Assembly: GCA_963710745.1 (NCBI GenBank)
Contig: CAVQBP010000019.1
Span: forward strand, 310,001-374,000
Direction of reading: 5' to 3'
Length of the DNA: 64,000 nt
Origin: CAVQBP01 sp963710745
Lineage (GTDB): Bacteria; Bacteroidota; Ignavibacteria; Ignavibacteriales; Ignavibacteriaceae
The translations under genes were made by a program, and so were the position numbers. Each line of letters starts with the position of its first letter. The first letter of the stretch is position 1. The notes under the pieces are model-generated. The model was not told where the DNA came from. It made no database searches and saw nothing but the letters and a program-made list of their open reading frames with translations. Positions 43,504 to 51,563 of the stretch are shown one piece after another.

Positions 43504-43908
43504 ATGAAATTTCAAGTTTCAAATGAACCATTAAGCGTTTTTTCATATTCGTCATTAACGGATATAGTAATGCTTCTTTTAATTTTTTTCCTTTTAACTT
43601 CACAGTTTGTTATACAAACCGGGGTAAAGGTAAAATTACCTTCATCTAAAATAAATGAACAATCTGCACCATCCAGATTAATCGTAACGTTAACTTCCGG
43701 CGGTGCAATTTATGCCGGCAATGAAGAAATAGGAATTGATGAACTGCCGGCAAAATTAAGTGAGATAAAAGGAACTTCAAAAGAAGACAATCTTATTATA
43801 AGAGCGGATAAAACTGTTGCTGTTGATCTGGTAATAAAAGTAATTGATGCGGCCAAGGCTTCCAATATCGATAAGTTTACCATTGAAACTCAAAAGGAAA
43901 AATTATAA
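43504..43908 (+). CDS. exbD: ExbD/TolR family biopolymer transport protein
   Basis: A 134-residue single-span protein. The membrane helix (about residues 17-37) carries the proton-path Asp in YSSLTDIVMLLLIFFLLTS, followed by QFVIQTGVKVKLP and a periplasmic domain (LIVTLTSGGAIYAGNEEIG...NLIIRADKTV). It pairs with the ExbB product. Its leader is the AT microsatellite, which offers no recognisable ribosome binding site. Confidence 0.92.
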   Translation: MKFQVSNEPLSVFSYSSLTDIVMLLLIFFLLTSQFVIQTGVKVKLPSSKINEQSAPSRLIVTLTSGGAIYAGNEEIGIDELPAKLSEIKGTSKEDNLIIRADKTVAVDLVIKVIDAAKASNIDKFTIETQKEKL

Positions 43909-43917
43909 AGATATAAA

Positions 43918-44616
43918 ATGACTTATAATTCTATAAAACATATGTCTTTTTCTCTTTCCTTGCTGATTCATCTCATTCTGCTGGGACTTTTTTTGCTGAT
44001 TAAAATCAGCCTTGATTATCAGCCTAAGGAATATGTTGAATTAACATTCGGAACATCAGGAGAAGTTGGCTCTTCCGGGGCAATCGGAACTCAAATAAAA
44101 AAGATAGAAAAAGTCTCAAAACCGCAGCCAAAGAGTCAAACCGAAAGTAAAAACCTGGAGGTTAAGGAAGTTAATCTTCCTAAAGCAAAAAATACTTCGG
44201 AAGATAATGAAGTAAAGCCGGCTGATAAAGAAAAAGAAGTTGCAGAAAAAAATAAATCAAAGACGGAAGAAGATCAGAATTCAGAAATTACTGCTCAGGG
44301 TCAGGGGAATAAAGCTGAAGGCACCGGAAGCTTCGGTTATGATATTGATTGGGGAGGAAAAGGGAAAAGACAAATTTACAGCTATATTATCCCGGAATAT
44401 CCTGAAGGTGTTCAGAAAGAGATAGATATAAGATTAAAGTTTTCTATTCTACCGGATGGTACTGTCGGTAATATTCTTCCGCTGACAAAAGCCGATACAA
44501 AACTTGAAAATGCAGCCATAAATTCATTAAGACAATGGAGATTTGAACCCCTGGCACCGGGGCAAAAGCAGCTGGAACAGACGGCTGTTATTGTATTCCC
44601 TTATCGTCTGCAGTAA
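43918..44616 (+). CDS. TonB-like energy transducer
   Basis: A 232-residue protein with an N-terminal membrane helix (SLSLLIHLILLGLFLLIKISL, His included as in TonB), a Lys/Glu/Pro-rich periplasmic spacer (about residues 60-130) and a C-terminal TonB domain (YPEGVQKEIDIRLKFSILPDGTVGNILPL, INSLRQWRFEPL). It should couple the ExbBD stator to an outer-membrane partner, possibly the barrel protein encoded 3 kb upstream. It lies nine bases after exbD. The last 29 bases overlap the 3' end of a convergent gene. Confidence 0.88.
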   Translation: MTYNSIKHMSFSLSLLIHLILLGLFLLIKISLDYQPKEYVELTFGTSGEVGSSGAIGTQIKKIEKVSKPQPKSQTESKNLEVKEVNLPKAKNTSEDNEVKPADKEKEVAEKNKSKTEEDQNSEITAQGQGNKAEGTGSFGYDIDWGGKGKRQIYSYIIPEYPEGVQKEIDIRLKFSILPDGTVGNILPLTKADTKLENAAINSLRQWRFEPLAPGQKQLEQTAVIVFPYRLQ

Positions 44617-44905
44617 TTTTTTCTTCCTCTGGCAGTTTTTCTTTATAATAAACCCGGTAGAAAAAAAATTCTCCTGCAGATAATATTATAAGAGAAAATG
44701 CATCTCTATCCAGGTAATATCCAAAACCTTTCGGTTCCATTATTAGTTTGGCAATTATGCTTGCAATGGACCATCCGACAGCAAACAATATTCCAATCAG
44801 TGCAACATTTAAAAATGCCGTTGAAAGATTTTCTTCCTGCCATTTTTTAGTAAAAATAATCAAGGCAAAAATTAAATGGACAAAGAAAACTACAGCTATT
44901 ATCAT
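44588..44905 (-). CDS. Hypothetical membrane protein
   Basis: A 105-residue protein with three hydrophobic stretches (IIAVVFFVHLIFALIIFT; LNVALIGILFAVGWSIASIIAKLI; AFSLIILSAGEFFFY) and a charged tail (KLPEEEKITADDKG). No family recognised. It overlaps the 3' end of the TonB gene by 29 bases on the opposite strand and is the last of a minus-strand set of small membrane protein genes. Confidence 0.6.
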   Translation of the reverse strand: MIIAVVFFVHLIFALIIFTKKWQEENLSTAFLNVALIGILFAVGWSIASIIAKLIMEPKGFGYYLDRDAFSLIILSAGEFFFYRVYYKEKLPEEEKITADDKGIQ

Positions 44906-44910
44906 CGGTT

Positions 44911-45411
44911 TTAAGGCGTTGATCTTTTATTGATAAAAGATTTGCCAAGCAGACCTCCAAGCATACCGAATATCAAATACATTATTCCATTACCCACCAA
45001 AACTGCAATTGTATAAAGTAGTGAGAATCCGTGAGCTTGAATATCGCTTGACATTTTATTAAATGTTTTCATCATATCATCAACAACAGGACCGAGAACA
45101 CTTTTTAAAACAGAAGATGATTCCGGCAATGTTTGTACAAAATCATTAGTATGGGTGAAAAAAGTAATCAGCACATCGAAAAAAGTAGCAAATACTGCGG
45201 CAAATAATCCTGTAAGAATGCCGAAAGTAATTGCTGTTCCCGAATCAATATCGGAATTGCTCCCGGTAACTTTTTGATTAAGGAATAATGATAATACTGC
45301 AGCAGCAGGGACTAATAAACAAAACCCGAAGCTTTTTATTCCAGGAACCGTTGTTAAAACTGCAGCCCCAAATCCGCAAATTAAAGAAGGAAAATATTTT
45401 TTTGAAGACAT
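44911..45411 (-). CDS. Membrane protein, possibly DUF4199-like
   Basis: A 166-residue protein with about four hydrophobic segments and a Gly-rich final helix (GNGIMYLIFGMLGGLLGKSF). The layout (KSFGFCLLVPAAAVLSLFL, GTAITFGILTGLFAAVFATFFDVLITFF) resembles DUF4199-type Bacteroidota proteins, not firmly. I use the ATG at 45411, one base after the stop of the upstream gene (TAG-G-ATG); a longer frame from 45444 would overlap it by 32 bases. Likely coupled to the DUF2085 gene. Confidence 0.65.
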   Translation of the reverse strand: MSSKKYFPSLICGFGAAVLTTVPGIKSFGFCLLVPAAAVLSLFLNQKVTGSNSDIDSGTAITFGILTGLFAAVFATFFDVLITFFTHTNDFVQTLPESSSVLKSVLGPVVDDMMKTFNKMSSDIQAHGFSLLYTIAVLVGNGIMYLIFGMLGGLLGKSFINKRSTP

Positions 45412-45412
45412 C

Positions 45413-45946
45413 CTAATGTTTCTCGTTAAAAAATTCTGTTTCAAGAATTATTAAAATATAAAGAAATGCAACCGATCCAAAAAAGAATCCCGTTACAAAA
45501 GCAAAATATTTTGAATAACCAAATATGCCCGAAGAATAAAGAGCTACATCTGCAATAACCGCAGATAAGCCTGCTAGAAATAGTTTTTTGCTAATTCGAA
45601 TTTGTTTTAAGAAAATTGAAACAAATGAAAATATCAATGCTCCACTATAGATCCCCGTACAGCGGATACATACAAATAGTTTTTCACCCGAGAAAGTAAA
45701 TGTTTTCAGTTCATCCTGGAAGCAGACTGAAGAATATATTTTCTTCAATACGGGCGAAAAAATAATCACTTCGGTTGATTGGGGGAAAATTGATTTAAGC
45801 GAAAAACCAATGCACCAGAACAATAGAAGAACAAAAAGAATTATCCTGAAAAAAGTAAGTGTTCGGTTAAAGTGTATTCGTATCTGAACATTATTTTCAT
45901 CAATCTGTTTTGCACTTTTATTATAAATGCCTGAATAAGTCGCCAT
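45413..45946 (-). CDS. DUF2085 membrane protein
   Basis: A 177-residue membrane protein with about four helices. The DUF2085 pattern is clear in FSGEKLFVCIRCTGIYSGALIFSF, where the C-x-R-C-x-GIY-x-G motif is conserved, followed by a helix with ADVALYSSGIFGYS. The family has no known function. Its ATG overlaps the stop of the upstream NHL gene, and the DUF4199-like gene follows directly, so the set is cotranscribed. Confidence 0.75.
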   Translation of the reverse strand: MATYSGIYNKSAKQIDENNVQIRIHFNRTLTFFRIILFVLLLFWCIGFSLKSIFPQSTEVIIFSPVLKKIYSSVCFQDELKTFTFSGEKLFVCIRCTGIYSGALIFSFVSIFLKQIRISKKLFLAGLSAVIADVALYSSGIFGYSKYFAFVTGFFFGSVAFLYILIILETEFFNEKH

Positions 45947-46794
45947 CAGTTACCGGTTCTGCTGTAAACAATTATTTTTTCAGGAGTAAGAACATATAAT
46001 TTGCTGTTGAATATTAAGCTGCTGACTATTGACGTATTTTCTTCTATTTCTTCCAGGATTATTTCATTTAAAGAAAACTGCTCGTTCAAACTAACATAGA
46101 AAATTCGTTTGCTTGTATTCACCGTCATATTATTAAAAATTATATTAATTCCTATCAGATCATAACCGGAATTAAAGGTTGATATACCATTTCCGTAATG
46201 ATCAAAAACAACAATTTTTTTCCCGTCCAGGACAAAAAGGAAATTGTTGTTTGAAATTGAAAATTTTTTAGGATTTGACAGGGCGTATATTCCTGCATCA
46301 AAACCGCCGAAATTCATAATGAAATTTCCAAAAAGATCGAATTTTATAATTCTTTTATTTTCCGTATCTAAAATAAAAAGATCGCCTAAATTGGAAGTTG
46401 CACAGCTGGCCGGATATCCGAATCTTTCATTTTTGTTATCACTTTCCCGTGTGTAAAGCTTGGAGATGAAATTCAAATCCTTATCAAATCTTTCTATCCT
46501 GTTGTTGTTTTTGTCGCTAACATAAACATTTAAAGGAGTTGCAAACACGTCGACCGGATTATCAAATTCTCCTTCATCCCATCCATAGCCTCCGCAGTCT
46601 TTTATAATATTACCTGATGTATCGAGTTTATATAATTCATCTTTATCGGAATCCGTTACATATAAAAATCCAGAAGAGCTCATATAAAATGAAGAAGCAT
46701 TCTTAAAATTTCCGAAAGAATTTTGTAAATGGTAGTTTTGTGAGGATAGAGTGCAAAATGGAATAATTATTATGAAAGAGAGGTATTTGAGCAT
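45946..46794 (-). CDS. Exported NHL/6-bladed beta-propeller protein
   Basis: A 282-residue protein with a short signal peptide (MLKYLSFIIIIPFCTLSSQ) and repeated propeller blades: FYMSSSGFLYVTDSDKDELYKLDTSGNII, VYVSDKNNNRIERFDKDLNFI, LFILDTENKRIIKFDLFGNFIMNFGG, LFVLDGKKIVVFDHYGNGIS. Such propellers bind proteins or small ligands. No catalytic residue is obvious. It starts the minus-strand membrane protein operon. Confidence 0.78.
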   Translation of the reverse strand: MLKYLSFIIIIPFCTLSSQNYHLQNSFGNFKNASSFYMSSSGFLYVTDSDKDELYKLDTSGNIIKDCGGYGWDEGEFDNPVDVFATPLNVYVSDKNNNRIERFDKDLNFISKLYTRESDNKNERFGYPASCATSNLGDLFILDTENKRIIKFDLFGNFIMNFGGFDAGIYALSNPKKFSISNNNFLFVLDGKKIVVFDHYGNGISTFNSGYDLIGINIIFNNMTVNTSKRIFYVSLNEQFSLNEIILEEIEENTSIVSSLIFNSKLYVLTPEKIIVYSRTGN

Positions 46795-46938
46795 TTTTAC
46801 AAATATTAACTTTATTTTGATTTATAATATAAAAACTATAATAATATTAGAAAAGGTGAATGAGGATATATGTCAAAGCTTTATACCGGATTGGATCCCT
46901 GAGACCATATGCCGGATTAGCGCAGCAGTCAACTTAAA

Positions 46939-46996
46939 AGATTGGTTGATTGAATGAATGGTTGATTGTGGTTTCAATTATATTTTCAACCAATCT
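46939..46996. repeat. Inverted repeat upstream of tRNA-Gln
   Basis: AGATTGGTTGA (46939-46949) and TCAACCAATCT (46986-46996) are perfect 11-base complements with a 36-base loop that itself contains GGTTGATTG. It lies in the 376-base stretch between the propeller gene and tRNA-Gln, where I found no gene. Function unknown; no T run follows. Confidence 0.4.
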
Positions 46997-47170
46997 CTGC
47001 TTTTTATGGTTAATATTTCATCTTAGAATCCTGACCGATTTTAATAAAAATTCTGAAAATATTGTACATTTTATTCATCCATGTGCATAAGTATTTTCAT
47101 CAATATTTATGCGCCTATGCTTTTTTGATTTTGAAATTAAGCTATACATTCATAATTTTGTAACCGATTT

Positions 47171-47243
47171 TGCCCCGTGGTGTAATTGGCAACACGTCTG
47201 ACTCTGGATCAGAAAAGTTCAGGTTCGATCCCTGACGGGGCAG
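47171..47243 (+). tRNA. tRNA-Gln (anticodon CTG)
   Basis: Acceptor TGCCCCG pairs with CGGGGCA, discriminator G at 47243, and CCA is encoded at 47244-47246. The anticodon stem TCTGA/TCAGA encloses CTCTGGA with CTG at 47214-47216; the T arm contains GGTTCGATCC. Reads CAG codons. Confidence 0.95.
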
Positions 47244-47262
47244 CCAAAGTAATTTCTAATGA

Positions 47263-47306
47263 ATAATTAACAATTTACAATTGAATTGTTAATTATTGAT
47301 TTTTTC
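47263..47306 (+). terminator. AT-rich terminator-like hairpin after tRNA-Gln
   Basis: ATAATTAACAATT (47263-47275) and AATTGTTAATTAT (47284-47296) are perfect 13-base complements with an eight-base loop, followed by TGATTTTTTC. The stem is weak in GC but the T run and position between two tRNA genes fit a terminator. Confidence 0.6.
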
Positions 47307-47355
47307 AGCCAGTGGCGGATTCGCCTCTGGATAAAATTGTTATTCCATTTACACC

Positions 47356-47429
47356 GGCGCGTTCGTCTAGTGGCTTAGGACATCGCCCTCTCAAGGCGGA
47401 GATCGCGGGTTCGAATCCCGCACGCGCTA
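47356..47429 (+). tRNA. tRNA-Glu (anticodon CTC)
   Basis: GGCGCGT pairs with ACGCGCT (first pair G-U), discriminator A at 47429; the D arm has the Glu-type TTCGTCTAGTGG; the anticodon stem TCGCC/GGCGG encloses CTCTCAA with CTC at 47390-47392; the T arm is GCGGG-TTCGAAT-CCCGC. CCA is not encoded. Confidence 0.94.
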
Positions 47430-47521
47430 CTAACCGGTTTAATGGGGCTCATCACAAATCGTCATAAATAGTTTCTTCGAAAAATTATGTATTATGCATA
47501 CATATTGAAGAGTTTAAACAA

Positions 47522-47746
47522 TCAAAATTTGGAAGAATTTTTTCTGAATAAAAAATATCCGATAATTGCAGTAAGCAAAAGATTTGTAATAAATATGCTT
47601 GCAGCAGAAATATTAACGTTGATAAAAATGAAATGAGAAAAAAAACTTAAAAAGAAAAAAATAAAAATTATAATTATTGTGCTGGTTATATTGTTTTTAA
47701 CTTTCTGTCTTCTTAGTATTTCCTGCAGCTCCTCATCACTCAGCAT
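47522..47746 (-). CDS. Small hypothetical membrane protein
   Basis: A 74-residue frame: a charged N-terminus (MLSDEELQEILRRQKVKNN) and two hydrophobic helices (ITSTIIIIFIFFFLSFFSHFIFI; AASIFITNLLLTAIIGYFLF). No family recognised. The amphipathic start and lack of overlap with other genes support it, but it is short and AT-rich, so the call is modest. Confidence 0.5.
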   Translation of the reverse strand: MLSDEELQEILRRQKVKNNITSTIIIIFIFFFLSFFSHFIFINVNISAASIFITNLLLTAIIGYFLFRKNSSKF

Positions 47747-47897
47747 TTATATATAATGACCTTATTTTTAAAATGATTAGGCACAGAATAAAGGAAATTG
47801 TAATTAATAACAAACAGCTGATTGAATTTTTCCATATTCATATTTCCCAAAATTTTTTTTAAAATCTCAACAGAAAGGTTTTAGGAAAGATTTTGTA

Positions 47898-48617
47898 CTA
47901 TAAAACTTTCACCTTCCCGTCCAGCAATACAGTTTTTAACCCTTCTTTACAATTCTCAGGTATAGGTGCTTTCATTAGCTCGAATATTGTTTTTTCGGAA
48001 TCATAATCAATTCTGTTTAATGAAATATTCCCGTTTTCATATACAGCATAACAAGCCTGGCCTCCGTCTCTTGCTAATCCAACACTGCCGGGATTTACAA
48101 TTAATGAATAGTCAATTTTCTTTTTATACTGGATGTGTGTATGCCCGACTAGTACGTACTCTGCAATAACGTCATCCAGTTCATTTATTATTTCATCTTC
48201 ATTAAGATACTTGGAAATATCTCCAAGCGGAGAAGCATGAGCAAGAAGTATCGTGTTGTTATCTCCGTCAGCTTTGCTTCCCGGTAAATGAGCTTTATCT
48301 ACAACCGGCATGTTTCGTAAAAATTGCTTATCATCTTCATCCAGCAGAGTTTCATGCCATTTTCTTGTAGCAATTGAATATTCACGAAATGTTCCCATGC
48401 AGTTGCAGTCCGTATTATAACCCAAAGCATGGTCATGGTTTCCTCTTACATAATAATCTGCATTGTTTTTAATAAAAGTAAGACATTCTTTCGGATTCGG
48501 ACCATAATCAATTACATCCCCGAGAAAAATTAATTTATCATAAGAACCTTCTTTGTCCAAAACTGCCTGAAGTGCCGGTAAATTTGCGTGTATATCTGAA
48601 ATAATTAGTGCCTTCAT
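47898..48617 (-). CDS. Metallophosphoesterase, YfcE/diadenosine-polyphosphatase-like
   Basis: A 239-residue calcineurin-like phosphoesterase with all metal-binding motifs: DIHANLPAL (residues 8-16), GDVIDYGPNP, GNHDHAL, and VGHTHIQYKKK followed by NPGSVGLARDGG. Residues between (YNTDCNCMGTFREYSIATRKWHETL) form the cap. Such enzymes hydrolyse phosphodiesters or dinucleoside polyphosphates; the substrate is unknown. It is divergent from crcB. Confidence 0.88.
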   Translation of the reverse strand: MKALIISDIHANLPALQAVLDKEGSYDKLIFLGDVIDYGPNPKECLTFIKNNADYYVRGNHDHALGYNTDCNCMGTFREYSIATRKWHETLLDEDDKQFLRNMPVVDKAHLPGSKADGDNNTILLAHASPLGDISKYLNEDEIINELDDVIAEYVLVGHTHIQYKKKIDYSLIVNPGSVGLARDGGQACYAVYENGNISLNRIDYDSEKTIFELMKAPIPENCKEGLKTVLLDGKVKVL

Positions 48618-48810
48618 AATATCTCATCCTGTTAAAATTTTTAATCTGTAACCGGATACATAACTTCTGATTACTATCTATAAAAATTAAATTATGGATT
48701 TAAGAAATTATTTACAATGTTTATTGAATAGTTGATAGAAATTGTGATTATGAAAAACAATAGTAACACAAAACATTGTTTCTTTTATTCTCAATTATTA
48801 ATTTTGCCCT

Positions 48811-48868
48811 CTGCGATGGAGTTCGCATTTAACTGTCCTTATTGGCATACCGGACTGATAACTCCTAT
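48811..48868 (+). promoter_or_regulatory. Fluoride riboswitch (crcB motif)
   Basis: The 5' leader of crcB matches the fluoride aptamer: stem TGCG/CGCA (48812-48815 with 48824-48827), the pseudoknot GGAGTT (48818-48823) with AACTCC (48860-48865), stem GTCC/GGAC (48835-48838 with 48852-48855), and the conserved CTGATAACTCCTA end. The pseudoknot strand CTCCT (48862-48866) is also complementary to the AGGAG ribosome binding site of crcB (48899-48903), suggesting translational control: fluoride would lock the pseudoknot and free the site. No terminator hairpin is seen between aptamer and gene. Confidence 0.9.
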
Positions 48869-48911
48869 CTTTGTAAATATATTTAGCGATTAATTATCAG
48901 GAGAATTCCAG

Positions 48912-49304
48912 GTGCAAAATTATATTATTGTATTTATTGGTGCCGGGTTCGGCGGTGCGTTACGTTATTGGGGGTCGGATTTTATCTACAAGTTTTTACC
49001 TGCAACTTTTCCATATGGTACTTTGTTTGTTAATGTGCTGGGAAGTTTTTTAATTGGACTGTTTATGTATTATCTTGATGCAAATAAATTAATAAGCCAG
49101 GATTTACGTATATTTTTAACAACCGGTTTTTGCGGAGGCTTAACTACTTTTTCTACTTTTTCTTTTGAAACGATTAATTTTCTTAAAGAAAGAGAATATT
49201 TTCTTGCGGGAAGTAATGCTGTTTTAAATGTATTTTTAACGCTGATTGCTTTGTTTGTTGCTTATAAATTTTCCAGCCTGCTGGCTGGTAAAATAAACTT
49301 TTAA
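48912..49304 (+). CDS. crcB: Fluoride channel CrcB/Fluc
   Basis: A 130-residue four-helix membrane protein that lets fluoride leave the cell as a dual-topology dimer. Motifs: GAGFGGALRYWGSDF, FPYGTLFVNVLGSFLIGL (pore Asn) and GFCGGLTTFSTFSFET (the central sodium and Phe-box region). The start is GTG at 48912 with AGGAG eight bases upstream. A fluoride riboswitch in the leader confirms the function. The DUF190 gene follows after 31 bases. Confidence 0.96.
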   Translation: MQNYIIVFIGAGFGGALRYWGSDFIYKFLPATFPYGTLFVNVLGSFLIGLFMYYLDANKLISQDLRIFLTTGFCGGLTTFSTFSFETINFLKEREYFLAGSNAVLNVFLTLIALFVAYKFSSLLAGKINF

Positions 49305-49335
49305 CCTAACTAAGTTAGATAAACCGGAGCTTAAA

Positions 49336-49692
49336 ATGGAAATTAAAGGAGAGGCAAAATTATTAAGAATTTTTGTCGGGGAAACTGACCTCATAGGGCA
49401 TATTCCGGTTTATGAAAAAATTGTCCACGAAGCACGAAAATTTCATCTGGCCGGTGCAACTGTTTTTAAGGGGGTTATGGGATATGGCGGAACAAGCAGA
49501 ATCCATACAGCAAAAATTTTAAGACTTTCCGAAGATATGCCGATGGTTGTTGAAATTGTAGATGAAATTGAAAAGGTCGAAAAATTTTTACCTTTGCTTC
49601 ATGATATTTTTGAAGAAGCGCAAAGCGGCGGACTTATTACTGTGGAAAAGGCCGATATTATAAAATATGTCGTGGGAAATAAAAATATTTAG
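49336..49692 (+). CDS. DUF190 protein, fluoride-associated
   Basis: A 118-residue PII-like protein: KLLRIFVGETDLIGHIPVYEKIVHEARKFHLAGATVFKGVMGYGG is the DUF190 hallmark, with LSEDMPMVVEIVDEIEKVEKFLP. This family often sits next to crcB and probably works in the fluoride response, but its activity is not established. Here it is the second gene behind the fluoride riboswitch. Confidence 0.92.
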   Translation: MEIKGEAKLLRIFVGETDLIGHIPVYEKIVHEARKFHLAGATVFKGVMGYGGTSRIHTAKILRLSEDMPMVVEIVDEIEKVEKFLPLLHDIFEEAQSGGLITVEKADIIKYVVGNKNI

Positions 49693-49749
49693 ATTAATTA
49701 AATGATGGTTATTCCATAATTTTAGTTAATAACAAATCATTATTATACA

Positions 49750-50298
49750 ATGGAAACATATATCTCAATTTTAAGAGGGATTAATGTAAGCGGTCATAGA
49801 AAAGTCCCGATGGCCGATTTAAAATTAATATATGAAGGATCCGGGTTTCAGGATGTGATTACTTATATTCAGAGCGGTAACGTTATTTTCAAAGCAGACA
49901 AAAAATATACAAGCCAATCGTTGGGAAAGATCCTTGAAAAAAAGATTGATGAAAAATTTAATCTGGATGTACCTGTAATTGTTCTGCAGGGAAAAGAAAT
50001 CGAAAAAATCCTCTCAACCAATCCTTTTGTCAAAATGAATGATATTAATATTGAAAAACTTCATGTAACTTTTCTTGAGAAAGTTCCTTCCACAAATGAA
50101 TTAAAGAAAATTAAAAAATATGATTATTCTCCTGACAGATTTATAATCAAAGACAGGGAGGTCTTTCTCTATTGCCCGGGTGGATATGGAAAGACAAAAC
50201 TTTCTAATAACTTTTTTGAAAACAAACTTAAAGTCAGGGCTACTACAAGAAACTGGAAGACCATAAATAAGCTCGTAGAACTGGCTTCTGGAAAATAA
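49750..50298 (+). CDS. DUF1697 protein
   Basis: A 182-residue cytosolic protein with the DUF1697 opening YISILRGINVSGHRKVPMADLKLIYEGSGFQDVITYIQSGNVIF and the later FLYCPGGYGKTKLSNNFFENKLKVRATTRNWKTINKL. No biochemical role is known for the family. It ends seven bases before the 3' end of a convergent lipoprotein gene. Confidence 0.9.
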   Translation: METYISILRGINVSGHRKVPMADLKLIYEGSGFQDVITYIQSGNVIFKADKKYTSQSLGKILEKKIDEKFNLDVPVIVLQGKEIEKILSTNPFVKMNDINIEKLHVTFLEKVPSTNELKKIKKYDYSPDRFIIKDREVFLYCPGGYGKTKLSNNFFENKLKVRATTRNWKTINKLVELASGK

Positions 50299-50305
50299 CA
50301 TTTTA

Positions 50306-51121
50306 TCAGAAATTTTTATTTACCAGGATTGAAATATCATGTCCTCTGATATATCCTATTGCAGAATCCGGGGAATTTACGTTTACAACAGCAATGCTGT
50401 CCGATATAATTTCTCTTTTAACCAATCCTGCCTGCAGACTGACGTAATCAATCATCTTTAGATTCGGTATTGTCAGGTCAGCCTCAATAACATAACAATT
50501 ATAATAATTATTATTCACTTCTAAAGAAACCATATCTTTCACAATTCTGTCCCTGTAGAATGGCGTTTTTAATTCATTCCATTTCTCACCTTGAAATAAA
50601 GGATACTTCAGCACAATTCGTGGCGGGTAGAAATATTGGACGGAGTCTTCTGAATTCTTATTGATTACAAAATTAAAAGTTAAATCCTTACATATTATTT
50701 TAAATTCTTCTAAAGTTAAATATTTTTTGTTATTCGGTTTTGGAATTATCGGATATGAGCTGCCGGCATTCCTGTATGCAATTATTGAAAAAACGGAATC
50801 ATTATTAACATACCAGTTCTCTGAAAATGATTCGGGTGAATCAGCATTATATGCCTCAATTTTTACAAGATTTTTATAACCCGGAAGCGAATCATTAATT
50901 GAAGTAATTTTTACAATTGTATTTGTCAGCTCAAGAGTTTGTGTAGTATCTATACCACCAATATCATTTAAATATTCATTAGTTAAATTAGAAGAATATT
51001 CCCACTGATAGTTTAAATTTGCCGGATACCTGCTTAAATTGCCATCCGGATCGACTCCCTGATTTTTCCCTTTACAGCCGAAAAAAATAATTGCACCTAG
51101 TAATAATATTGAAAATTTCAT
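50306..51121 (-). CDS. Hypothetical lipoprotein
   Basis: A 271-residue protein with a lipoprotein signal, MKFSILLLGAIIFFGC, acylated Cys at residue 16. The body is beta-rich (NYQWEYSSNLTNEYLN, LTNTIVKITSINDSLPGYKNLVKIEAYNA, PPRIVLKYPLFQGEKW, YYNCYVIEADL). I recognise no family. It stands alone, divergent from the ferredoxin-like gene. Confidence 0.7.
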   Translation of the reverse strand: MKFSILLLGAIIFFGCKGKNQGVDPDGNLSRYPANLNYQWEYSSNLTNEYLNDIGGIDTTQTLELTNTIVKITSINDSLPGYKNLVKIEAYNADSPESFSENWYVNNDSVFSIIAYRNAGSSYPIIPKPNNKKYLTLEEFKIICKDLTFNFVINKNSEDSVQYFYPPRIVLKYPLFQGEKWNELKTPFYRDRIVKDMVSLEVNNNYYNCYVIEADLTIPNLKMIDYVSLQAGLVKREIISDSIAVVNVNSPDSAIGYIRGHDISILVNKNF

Positions 51122-51218
51122 GAGTTCCCCGTAAAAAATTAAGTCTAATGCAAATATACATCTAGTTTCATTAAAATCAATTATTTTTATATTTGAGGTT
51201 GATAAATAAAATTAAAAT

Positions 51219-51563
51219 ATGAAGAGATACGAAAAACATATATTTATTTGTGAAAATAAAAGACCTCCCGAAGATCCTCGTGGATGCTGTGCCGATAAAG
51301 GAAGTGTCGAGCTGAGAGCTAAATTCAAGCAGCGGATAAAAGAGCTCGGGTTAAAAACAACCGTAAGGGCAAATGCATCAGGCTGCCTTGATGCCTGCGA
51401 ATTCGGTGCTTCGGTTGTTGTGTATCCTGAACAAATATGGTACGGCGGGGTTACTTTAGATGATGTCGAAGAGATTATTCAGTCTCATATTATAAATAAT
51501 AAACCGGTAGAAAGATTATTTATTTCACATCCAAAATTCAATAAAGATGAAATCAAAATATGA
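51219..51563 (+). CDS. Thioredoxin-like [2Fe-2S] ferredoxin
   Basis: A 114-residue protein with the fold of respiratory/NuoE-like [2Fe-2S] ferredoxins: HIFICENKRPPEDPRGCCADKGS and ANASGCLDACEFGASVVVYPEQIWYGGV contain the four cluster Cys (C-x-(n)-CC/C-x3-C pattern). It is an electron carrier with an unknown partner. Its last 17 bases overlap the start of nth. Confidence 0.87.
   Translation: MKRYEKHIFICENKRPPEDPRGCCADKGSVELRAKFKQRIKELGLKTTVRANASGCLDACEFGASVVVYPEQIWYGGVTLDDVEEIIQSHIINNKPVERLFISHPKFNKDEIKI

Noticed and set aside
49701..49745. Imperfect hairpin between the DUF190 and DUF1697 genes (AATGATGGTTATT with TAATAACAAATCATT)
   Set aside because: One arm has a mismatch and bulge and no T run follows, so I do not call a terminator.
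51143..51148. GTCTAA between the lipoprotein and ferredoxin genes as a fourth ECF promoter
   Set aside because: No AAACC is present at the 17-base distance upstream.
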